From Bacteroidota bacterium (GTDB lineage Bacteria; Bacteroidota; Bacteroidia; Chitinophagales; Chitinophagaceae), in contig JAKQEA010000060.1 of assembly GCA_029558715.1 (NCBI GenBank), positions 1 through 40,207 of the forward strand: DNA of 40,207 bases, written 5' to 3'. Made by a program: the position numbers and the translations under genes. The notes under the pieces are model-generated. The model was given only the letters and a program-made list of their open reading frames with translations, was not told the origin of the DNA and did no database searches. Positions 33,665-40,207 of the stretch are shown here, piece by piece. The stretch's first letter is position 1; each line of letters opens with the position of its first letter.

Positions 33665-34996
33665 TTAAAAGCGGAATTGCAGACGGCAGGTAAGAATATT
33701 ATCCTTCAGATCAGTAGTATAACCAGCCATTTGGGTGGTTTCATTCTTCACAATATCATAATACAGGATGAGTTTAGTCTGGGGGTTCAGGTAATAGGAA
33801 TAACCGATACCTAAAGTTGAAAATTTAATATCTGCAATGGTAAGGTTTGTAGCTGGTTTACCAATTTCCAACCTGGATACTTTTATATTAGGATCATACC
33901 AATCGTACTTTATCATCAACTGGTGATTATCATTGACAATATTTTGCAAAAAGAGCAAAAATATCCCATCAAAATGCCGAATATAAGTAGGAACAGGATT
34001 ACCATTAGATGTGGGCAGGGTGCCGGGATTACTGGTGGAAGCCGAAGTACCAGGTTGCGTTCCAAACCAATACTCGGCCCTCCATTCACTTTCTCCCCAT
34101 TTATGCCGAATCTTGCATTGAAAATCAGCGCCATAGTAATGCCGGGGTGAAGATTTGCCAAGATTTGACGCAGTTGAGTCTATAACAAAAATATGATCGC
34201 CGTTGGTAGCACTTCCGCTTTCGTATACATATTTCGTTCCGTTTTTCCATCCACCCCGCAGGTAAGACAACCCTCCTGACAACTCGATCTTTTTATTGGT
34301 AAAGGGCCGTACAAACATCCTTGAAATAAGGTCTTTATGACTATCAAAATCTGTCGTACCGGATAATCCCTGCCCATTGAAGAAGCCAAGATCAAATTTG
34401 AAACGGGATCGCTGTCGCTTCGATTCCTGTGGTTCATGTGACACCATTACGCCGATATCTCTTTCCGAGGGCATTAATATCTGTGACATTCTGCCTCTTT
34501 CCGGTGTTTCCCTGAATGCCGACGAAAGATTGACTTCATATCCAAACGGACGGGCAAACAACCCGGCTGTTAAAGAAAAAAGATTTCGCTTTGTTTCAAA
34601 TAGCTTTAAAAACATATCCCTTACAATCACTCCTCTTTCTGTAGCATCTATCTGAAAGGAGAAAAGCGCCAGGGGGTATTTTAATTTTGAAGGCATCACA
34701 TAGTCTATCTTTACCCTTGCCCGGCGAAGCATAAACCGGCTGCTGGAGAATGCTGAAAAATTACCTCCTGTATAAGAGGGGGCACCATCTGATTGGGCCT
34801 TTTGAAACTGCGGCTGGATATACCCGGTAATACGCAGATTTTCGAATCGCTTTATGACCGGCCTGACAGTATCCTTGATAAAAAAAGAAGAATCAATATC
34901 AGAAAGGTATCGCTGAGAATAACCACTAAGAAAAAAAAAGAAGGCGAAAAGAGAGGATAACTTGTACTTTAACAGCAGTTGTTTTGCCAAAAACAT
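33665..34996 (-). CDS. Phosphate-selective porin O/P (OprP) family outer-membrane protein
   Basis: Outer-membrane barrel of 443 residues that should let phosphate or polyphosphate diffuse inward. A signal segment (12-27) is followed by alternating strands typical of the porin O/P family: ITGYIQPQFQ at the first strand, FMLRRARVKIDY, the conserved SALEVSSA-like stretch FGYEVNLSSAFRETPERG, and a terminal CRLQFRF ending in the aromatic residue needed for barrel insertion. It lies upstream of the TonB receptor operon in the same direction, and the PhoU-like/PiT genes diverge from it. Two 11-bp-spaced half-sites precede it. Confidence 0.85.
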   Translation of the reverse strand: MFLAKQLLLKYKLSSLFAFFFFLSGYSQRYLSDIDSSFFIKDTVRPVIKRFENLRITGYIQPQFQKAQSDGAPSYTGGNFSAFSSSRFMLRRARVKIDYVMPSKLKYPLALFSFQIDATERGVIVRDMFLKLFETKRNLFSLTAGLFARPFGYEVNLSSAFRETPERGRMSQILMPSERDIGVMVSHEPQESKRQRSRFKFDLGFFNGQGLSGTTDFDSHKDLISRMFVRPFTNKKIELSGGLSYLRGGWKNGTKYVYESGSATNGDHIFVIDSTASNLGKSSPRHYYGADFQCKIRHKWGESEWRAEYWFGTQPGTSASTSNPGTLPTSNGNPVPTYIRHFDGIFLLFLQNIVNDNHQLMIKYDWYDPNIKVSRLEIGKPATNLTIADIKFSTLGIGYSYYLNPQTKLILYYDIVKNETTQMAGYTTDLKDNILTCRLQFRF

Positions 34997-35030
34997 GATA
35001 TATGCTTAAAATTGCTGCAATATAAAGTCT

Positions 35031-35048
35031 TTGTTATTGAATTGTTAC
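35031..35048 (-). promoter_or_regulatory. Possible Pho box upstream of the porin gene
   Basis: Minus-strand GTAACAA (35042-35048) and ATAACAA (35031-35037) are 11 bp apart, 35 bases before the start codon. Unlike the other sites there is no good TAnnTTTG 8 bases downstream; the nearest is a poor TATATTGC 6 bases away. Confidence 0.4.
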
Positions 35049-35177
35049 CCTAATTTTATTTATATATTAATTTATTATTAATTCTTCCGGCCCCCGCTAC
35101 CCCCTCTGAACTACCCGGTATTTTCGCAAACCATCGTCATCCGGCATATAACCGGAACCGAAACTAAAATAAACACT

Positions 35178-35828
35178 ATGGCCGGACTCAATTCTTTCCT
35201 GAAGATCTTCATGCCGAAGAACAAGGTATTTTATGAATTATTCGAAAAAGTAGCTGATAATGTTTCCAAAATGGGCTCCCTGCTTAAAGACGTGGTGGCA
35301 GAGCCAGACTTTGATAAAAGAGCTTCTATTATTAATCAGATTGAGGATCTTGAACATGCCAATGATGAACTGACCCACAACCTGTTCACAGAACTCGGTC
35401 GTAATTTCATTACTCCTTTTGACAGGGAAGATATTCACTACCTGGCCACTTCGCTGGATGATATTGCTGACTATATCTATGCTTCTGCCAAAAAGATCAA
35501 TTTCTACCGGGTAAACCCCAATGATATGGGAATGCAGAAATTTTCTGAATTAATTGAACAAAGCTGCCAGCAGGTAAAAATTGCGGTAACGGAATTGCGG
35601 GATATGAAAAATATGCGCAATATCACCGAGGCTTTGGTGAAAATAAACAGCATTGAAAACCAGGCGGACGACATCTTTGATATGAGTATCGAAAGACTGT
35701 TCGCTACGGAGCCAGATGCCAAAGAAGTAATCAAGAAAAGGGAAATATACCAGGTAATGGAGATCGTTACTGATAAATGTGAAGACGCCAGTAATGTGAT
35801 AGAGTCAATAATCATCAAATACGCATAA
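35178..35828 (+). CDS. PhoU-like DUF47 phosphate transport regulator
   Basis: Cytoplasmic helical-bundle protein of 216 residues. The two halves each carry a PhoU-type acidic metal-binding motif: DDIADYIYASAKK in the first, and DKCEDASNVIESII near the C-terminus. Such DUF47 proteins sit in operons with PiT transporters and modulate them. The PiT gene follows after 35 bases. A possible -7 box TATTTTCG (35119-35126) lies 51 bases upstream. No 11-bp repeats were found on this side. Confidence 0.9.
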   Translation: MAGLNSFLKIFMPKNKVFYELFEKVADNVSKMGSLLKDVVAEPDFDKRASIINQIEDLEHANDELTHNLFTELGRNFITPFDREDIHYLATSLDDIADYIYASAKKINFYRVNPNDMGMQKFSELIEQSCQQVKIAVTELRDMKNMRNITEALVKINSIENQADDIFDMSIERLFATEPDAKEVIKKREIYQVMEIVTDKCEDASNVIESIIIKYA

Positions 35829-35863
35829 GCACCAGCCATTACTCCATCATCTGACTAATATTT

Positions 35864-37075
35864 ATGACACCTTTTCTCATAACCATCATAGCACTAGCAC
35901 TGATATTTGATTATATCAATGGCTTTCACGATGCGGCTAATTCAATAGCCACTGTAGTGTCCACCAAAGTGCTTACCCCCTTCCAGGCTGTTTTGTGGGC
36001 TGCTTTATTTAACTCCATTGCCTTTTTCATTTTTAAAGATCATGGTGTCGCAGATACGGTTGCTAAAACAGTTAAACCAGATCATATTGCAGAAGGAAAC
36101 ATGATGGTCGTTATCTTTTCCGGCCTTATAGCAGCCATAGCCTGGAACCTGCTTACCTGGTGGTTGGGTATTCCTTCGTCATCTTCACACACACTGATCG
36201 GCGGTTTTGCCGGTGCAGCTATTGCAGCAGGAGGGTTTGAGGCAGTTAATTCATCTATCATTATCAGAACAGCCAGTTTTATTTTCCTGGCTCCCCTCAT
36301 TGGTATGGTGATGGCCTTCATTATGTCTTTATGGTTCTTAAGCTCCTTTAAAAAAGGCTGGACATCAAAAATATTTTCTGTTTGTGTGATAATTTTCGTT
36401 ATTATTTTTCTCGCTGTTAGTCTTGAGTTTAACAAAGAGGTGCTGGCGAAAAAAACACATTATGAAAATTATATCAGCCAGGTCATTTTTTATTCGAAGA
36501 ATTTCAAATGGATACTGTTATCCTTCATTTTGCTCGTAATGGCTTCTTTTTCTCTTTATTTAAGCAATCTGAATGCGCATAAAGCAAATCAGTGGTTCAA
36601 AAGATTGCAATTGATCTCATCAGCCGCATTCAGTATTGGTCATGGTGGTAATGATGCACAAAAAGTAATGGGGATAATCACAGCGGCATTAATAGCTGGC
36701 GGGACGATTACTGATTTCAAACAAATGCCTGACTGGGTACCTATTGCATGTTATGCTGCTATCGGGCTTGGCACCATGAGCGGTGGCTGGAAGATTGTAA
36801 AAACAATGGGTACCAAGATAACCAAAGTCACTCCCTTTGAGGGAGTAGCGGCAGAAACTGCCGGCGCACTGACTCTTTTCATTACTGAAGCTTTGAAGAT
36901 TCCTGTAAGTACCACCCACACCATCACAGGCGCTATAATGGGAGTAGGTGCTACCAAGAGATTATCTGCCGTCAGATGGGGTGTAACGATCAACCTCATC
37001 TGGGCATGGATACTTACTATTCCTATCAGTGCTTTGCTGGCAGCAGGAGTATATCAGATTGCCAGGCTATTTTAA
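35864..37075 (+). CDS. PiT-family inorganic phosphate transporter
   Basis: Inner-membrane phosphate symporter of 403 residues with about 10-11 membrane helices. Both PiT signatures are present: GFHDAANSIATVVSTKVL (about 21-38) and GHGGNDAQKVMGI (about 259-271), plus IPVSTTHTITGAIMG in the second half. It is the single-domain form, with its PhoU-like partner encoded separately upstream, in contrast to the fused protein at 9065-11296. A terminator follows 25 bases after the stop codon. Confidence 0.93.
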   Translation: MTPFLITIIALALIFDYINGFHDAANSIATVVSTKVLTPFQAVLWAALFNSIAFFIFKDHGVADTVAKTVKPDHIAEGNMMVVIFSGLIAAIAWNLLTWWLGIPSSSSHTLIGGFAGAAIAAGGFEAVNSSIIIRTASFIFLAPLIGMVMAFIMSLWFLSSFKKGWTSKIFSVCVIIFVIIFLAVSLEFNKEVLAKKTHYENYISQVIFYSKNFKWILLSFILLVMASFSLYLSNLNAHKANQWFKRLQLISSAAFSIGHGGNDAQKVMGIITAALIAGGTITDFKQMPDWVPIACYAAIGLGTMSGGWKIVKTMGTKITKVTPFEGVAAETAGALTLFITEALKIPVSTTHTITGAIMGVGATKRLSAVRWGVTINLIWAWILTIPISALLAAGVYQIARLF

Positions 37076-37100
37076 TTTAATACCTGATTTTTCTAAAATA

Positions 37101-37126
37101 AATCCTGACTTTTGTCGGGATTTTTT
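37101..37126 (+). terminator. Intrinsic terminator after the PiT gene, abutting the galE start codon
   Basis: A 9-bp stem (AATCCTGAC with GTCGGGATT, one G-T pair, TTTT loop) is followed by four more T that end directly before the ATG at 37127. GACTTTTG (37107-37114), inside the hairpin, is one mismatch from a -7 box and could be the galE promoter. Confidence 0.75.
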
Positions 37127-38182
37127 ATGGCTAAAATACTTGTAACAGGCGGCTGCGGTTATATCGGATCACATACACTTGTTGACCTGATAGAAAACGG
37201 ATATGATGTTATTTCCGTCGATAACAATTCCCGTTCAAACCCCAATATCCTGAAAGGGATAGAGCAGATAACAGGCAAAAAAGTAAAAAACTACAAAGTT
37301 GACCTTTGCAACTTTGATGATACGTTTGCCATTTTCCAGGAAAATGATGATATCACGGGTATTATTCACTTTGCCGCTTACAAGGCAGTTGGTGAATCCG
37401 TGGAAAACCCTCTGCTGTATTTTGAGAATAATCTTACCTCACTCATCAACCTGCTGAAATGTGTACAGGAGTTTCACATACCTCATTTTGTATTTTCTTC
37501 TTCCTGTACCGTATATGGTAATCCAGATCAGATACCGGTAACTGAAAGTACTCCGCCAAAACCGGCAGAATCGCCCTACGGTTATACCAAACAGATGAGT
37601 GAGCAGATCATTAATGAATTTGCCAAAAGCTCAGGTACGCATCATATTCTGCTTCGTTATTTTAATCCTGCCGGCGCCCACCCTTCTGCTATTATTGGTG
37701 AAATGCCGGTTGGCAAACCACAAAATCTTGTCCCGGCAATAACACAAACTGCTGTTGGAAGGATAGAGAAAATGTATGTTTATGGTAATGACTATTCTAC
37801 AAGAGATGGTTCCTGTGTAAGGGATTTTATCCATGTTTGTGATCTTGCCAATGCTCATACTTTATCGCTGAAGTACCTGGAAGAAGGAAGGAATAAAGGT
37901 TTATGTGAAGTCTTCAACCTGGGTACCGGGAATGGTGTAACAGTACTGGAAGCAATACATGCATTCGAAAAAGTGAGTGGCCTCAGTTTGAATTATGAAA
38001 TTGGAGCAAGAAGACCGGGTGATGTTATTGCAATTTATGCCAATAATGATTTGGCAAGGAAAGTGCTTGGTTGGGAGCCTAAGTTCTCGCTGGAAGATAT
38101 GATGTCAACTGCCTGGAAATGGGAACAACGGCTTAAAGCAGATGAAACAGTATTCTCGAGCCAGGCAGGTGAATTGAATTGA
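37127..38182 (+). CDS. galE: UDP-glucose 4-epimerase
   Basis: NAD-dependent short-chain dehydrogenase that interconverts UDP-glucose and UDP-galactose, 351 residues. The N-terminal Rossmann motif is GGCGYIG (8-14). The catalytic residues lie in FSSSCTVYG (122-131) and Tyr151-xxx-Lys155 (YGYTK). RYFNPAGAHPS and RDFIHVCDLA are typical GalE segments. The start is the ATG at 37127: the in-frame TTG at 37112 lies inside the terminator loop and would add five residues not found in the family. Confidence 0.93.
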   Translation: MAKILVTGGCGYIGSHTLVDLIENGYDVISVDNNSRSNPNILKGIEQITGKKVKNYKVDLCNFDDTFAIFQENDDITGIIHFAAYKAVGESVENPLLYFENNLTSLINLLKCVQEFHIPHFVFSSSCTVYGNPDQIPVTESTPPKPAESPYGYTKQMSEQIINEFAKSSGTHHILLRYFNPAGAHPSAIIGEMPVGKPQNLVPAITQTAVGRIEKMYVYGNDYSTRDGSCVRDFIHVCDLANAHTLSLKYLEEGRNKGLCEVFNLGTGNGVTVLEAIHAFEKVSGLSLNYEIGARRPGDVIAIYANNDLARKVLGWEPKFSLEDMMSTAWKWEQRLKADETVFSSQAGELN

Positions 38183-38211
38183 TTTGACATACATCATTCA
38201 CCCCTAACCCT

Positions 38212-38219
38212 TACTTTTG
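38212..38219 (+). promoter_or_regulatory. Candidate -7 box for the transketolase gene
   Basis: TACTTTTG is a perfect match to TAnnTTTG, 19 bases before the ATG at 38239. The only TTTG upstream (38183-38186) is 25 bp away, somewhat too far for a normal -33 box. Confidence 0.5.
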
Positions 38220-38238
38220 CGACACTTAAATTTTAATA

Positions 38239-39204
38239 ATGTCATTAAAGGATATTCAATCAACAGGCACTAAGGATACCCGTAGTGGTTTTGGCGACGG
38301 AATTGTGGCGGCAGCAAGAAAAAATCCAAATATTGTTGCATTAACAGCAGATCTGGCAGGATCGCTTAAGCTGAACCAGTTTATGAAAGAATTCCCGGAA
38401 CGTTTTATCCAATGCGGAATTGCAGAAGCTAATATGATAGGTATCGCTGCGGGTCTGACGATTGGTGGCAAGATCCCTTATACTACCACTTTTGCCAATT
38501 TTTCTACCGGCCGTGTATACGACCAGATTCGCCAGTCAGTAGCTTACAGTGGTAAAAATGTAAAAATATGTGCTTCGCATGCTGGTCTTACATTGGGTGA
38601 AGACGGTGCCACACACCAGATACTCGAAGATATTGGGTTGATGAAAATGCTACCTGGTATGACAGTAATTGTTCCCTGCGATTATGCACAAACAAAGGCT
38701 GCCACCGAAGCTATTGCAGAATATGAAGGCCCGGTTTATCTCCGTTTTGGCCGGCCAGCATGGCCAATTTTTACCTCAGAAAGACCTTTTGAAATTGGCA
38801 AAGCTCAATATTTCTCCGAAGGAACAGATGTTACCATTTTTGCCTGTGGCCACCTGGTATGGAATGCTATTCAGGCGGGCGCAATATTAGAAGAGAAGGG
38901 GGTAAGTGTTGAGGTTATCAATATTCATACAATAAAACCGCTGGATGAAGAAGCGGTAATAAAATCCATTCGTAAAACAAAATGTGTTGTAACCGCGGAA
39001 GAACATAATATCATCGGCGGTCTTGGTGATGCGATAGCACAAGTAGCAGCAAAAAACTTCCCGGTCCCAATTGAATATGTTGGTACAAAAGATACATTTG
39101 GAGAAAGCGGTACACCGGTTCAATTATTGAAAAAATACGGTCTTGATGTTCCGGATATTGTGGCTGCTGCCGAGAAAGTGATGAGCAGGAAAAACAATGG
39201 TTAA
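38239..39204 (+). CDS. Transketolase C-terminal subunit (split transketolase)
   Basis: A 321-residue protein with the pyrimidine-binding domain (about 15-180) and the transketolase C-terminal domain (190-315). GIAEANMIGIAAGL carries the catalytic Glu that activates thiamine diphosphate, and HAGLTLGEDGATHQ is the next conserved stretch. The N-terminal half that binds the diphosphate is not in this gene or beside it, so it must be encoded elsewhere for a working heteromeric transketolase of the pentose phosphate pathway. It has its own -7 box and a terminator. Confidence 0.9.
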   Translation: MSLKDIQSTGTKDTRSGFGDGIVAAARKNPNIVALTADLAGSLKLNQFMKEFPERFIQCGIAEANMIGIAAGLTIGGKIPYTTTFANFSTGRVYDQIRQSVAYSGKNVKICASHAGLTLGEDGATHQILEDIGLMKMLPGMTVIVPCDYAQTKAATEAIAEYEGPVYLRFGRPAWPIFTSERPFEIGKAQYFSEGTDVTIFACGHLVWNAIQAGAILEEKGVSVEVINIHTIKPLDEEAVIKSIRKTKCVVTAEEHNIIGGLGDAIAQVAAKNFPVPIEYVGTKDTFGESGTPVQLLKKYGLDVPDIVAAAEKVMSRKNNG

Positions 39205-39226
39205 CAGATTGTTTTAAAGTATTCGG

Positions 39227-39258
39227 GCAGGTTCTTTTAAAATTGAACCTGCTTTTTT
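39227..39258 (+). terminator. Intrinsic terminator after the transketolase gene
   Basis: An 8-bp perfect stem (GCAGGTTC with GAACCTGC) around a 10-base AT-only loop, followed by six T, 22 bases after the stop codon. Confidence 0.85.
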
Positions 39259-39330
39259 ATTTTTATTAGCCGAAGTGATTTAAACAAACCAATTTTCCAA
39301 TATTCTAAGCCACCCAAAGCCCGATAACTA

Positions 39331-39885
39331 ATGTCATTAACCACTGCTTCAGATAGCGAATTACTGGTCCAGTTTCGCAACCCTGTTACGAAAGAAAGAG
39401 CTTATACCTCCCTTATCAAAAAATACCAGGAAAAGCTGTACTGGCATATTAGACGGATGGTAGTAGAGCATGAAGATGCGAATGATGTGCTGCAAAACGT
39501 TCTGATCCGGGTTTGGAATGGGCTGGAAAATTTCAGGGAAGATAGCCAGCTATACACCTGGCTGTACCGGATAGCCACCAATGAATGCCTGACTTACCTG
39601 GAACAACAGAAGAAAAAAGCATCCGTAAGCCTGAGCGATGTTGAAACAGGGCTCAGTAACCGGATAAAGGCCGATAAGCATTTCGATGCCAATAAATTGG
39701 AATGGAAATTGCAATTGGCTATTCAACAACTTCCTGAAAAACAAAGAGTTGTATTCGCATTAAGGTATTATGAGGAAATGCCATATGAGGAAATGAGCCG
39801 GGTACTGGAAACAAGTGAAGGGGCACTTAAAGCCAGCTATCATCATGCAGTTAAAAAAATTGAGGATTACATGCTGAATCATTAA
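39331..39885 (+). CDS. ECF-type sigma-70 family RNA polymerase sigma factor
   Basis: Alternative sigma factor of 184 residues. Region 2 (about 22-90) includes DANDVLQNVLIRVWNGLENF, which binds core polymerase and the -10 element. Region 4 (about 130-182) is the helix-turn-helix with LPEKQRVVFALRYYEEMPYEE and ALKASYHHAVKKI. The following gene starts 37 bases later and may encode its membrane or anti-sigma partner. The regulon cannot be read from here. Confidence 0.92.
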   Translation: MSLTTASDSELLVQFRNPVTKERAYTSLIKKYQEKLYWHIRRMVVEHEDANDVLQNVLIRVWNGLENFREDSQLYTWLYRIATNECLTYLEQQKKKASVSLSDVETGLSNRIKADKHFDANKLEWKLQLAIQQLPEKQRVVFALRYYEEMPYEEMSRVLETSEGALKASYHHAVKKIEDYMLNH

Positions 39886-39922
39886 ACTTTGAAGACCGGA
39901 AAACGTCTGAATTAACGTAAAA

Positions 39923-40207
39923 ATGACACAGAGAGACAACATATTACAAGAGCTGAAAGAACTGCAAAGCAGGCTGGCAGACAGTATCCCTGAAAATATC
40001 TATACTCTTCCGGAAGGATATTTTGACGGACTGGCTGACCAGGTAATGCGCCGGATAAAAGCCCTGGAGACCACTAATGCGGTTGATGAATTGACTTTTT
40101 TATCTCCGGTGCTAAGCCAGTTGTCTAAAAAAATGCCTTATACAATTCCTGCCGGTTATTTTGAAGAAATGGAAACATCATTGATCTCTTCTGTTTCTAC
40201 CAGTAGT
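39923..40207 (+). CDS. Hypothetical protein with PxGYF repeats (partial, C-terminus outside window)
   Basis: An open frame from the ATG at 39923 runs 95 codons to the window end without a stop. Two similar segments, YTLPEGYFDGLADQVM and YTIPAGYFEEMETSLI, are spaced about 46 residues apart, each a Pro-x-Gly-Tyr-Phe motif leading into an amphipathic helix. I know such proteins next to ECF sigma factors in Chitinophagaceae but not their function. A role as sigma-factor partner is a guess from position. No membrane segment appears in the visible part. Confidence 0.7.
   Translation, partial: MTQRDNILQELKELQSRLADSIPENIYTLPEGYFDGLADQVMRRIKALETTNAVDELTFLSPVLSQLSKKMPYTIPAGYFEEMETSLISSVSTSS

Noticed and set aside
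37112-37126. Five-residue extension of GalE from an in-frame TTG
   Set aside because: It lies within the loop and T run of the upstream terminator; family members begin at the MAKILVTGG methionine.

Overview
The window looks like a chromosomal segment of a Bacteroidota bacterium, most likely of the Chitinophagales/Chitinophagaceae type. The evidence is AT-rich coding DNA, a SusC/SusD pair, ATP synthase genes in the order atpB-E-F-H with a long His-rich subunit a, a split transketolase, few Shine-Dalgarno sequences, and promoters of the Bacteroidota type (-7 box TAnnTTTG) close to start codons. No rRNA, tRNA, insertion sequence or CRISPR array was seen.

Layout. (1) 1-2509, minus: F1Fo ATP synthase genes, with atpH cut by the window edge. 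(2) 2674-6756, minus: an ABC exporter and a large secreted protein with a possible His/Cys dyad of the caspase/CHAT (clan CD) type. (3) 6990-8805, plus: a PhoB/PhoR-like two-component pair. (4) 9065-11296, plus: a PiT phosphate transporter fused to a PhoU-like tail. A start-less gene remnant lies just upstream of it. (5) 11305-12744, minus: an unusual pyruvate-kinase-like protein. (6) 12831-25145, minus: nine genes read the same way. They encode a SusC receptor, a SusD lipoprotein, a secreted metallo-beta-lactamase-fold hydrolase, two secreted alkaline-phosphatase-superfamily enzymes, a PhnZ-like HD oxygenase, a phosphonatase-like HAD enzyme, an MFS transporter and a DAO-type FAD oxidoreductase. 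(7) 25470-27349, plus: an LpxH-like phosphoesterase and a glycosyltransferase. (8) 27367-29264: a candidate small RNA, a transglutaminase-like lipoprotein and a small lipoprotein. (9) 29349-34996, minus: a TonB-dependent receptor with a beta-helix lipoprotein, and a phosphate-selective porin. (10) 35178-37075, plus: a PhoU-like (DUF47) protein and a second PiT transporter. (11) 37127-40207, plus: galE, a transketolase C-terminal half, an ECF sigma factor and a truncated partner gene.

Central interpretation. Genes from about 6.9 to 37 kb look like a phosphorus-scavenging neighbourhood: a Pho-type regulator, two Pi transporters, a phosphate-selective porin, a TonB receptor system, and a SusCD-linked locus that I infer handles organophosphonates or phosphate esters. 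Several promoters share an arrangement I read as a Pho box. 7-bp half-sites resembling GTAACAT recur every 11 bp, and the last one ends exactly 8 bp before a TAnnTTTG-like -7 box. This is clearest before the TonB receptor (six units) and before the phosphatase gene at 12831-13925 (four units). It is also visible before phoB and, more weakly, before susC. The porin has two such half-sites but no clear -7 box. The motif reading is direct. Its assignment to the PhoB homologue, and the phosphonate substrate of the locus, are inferences.
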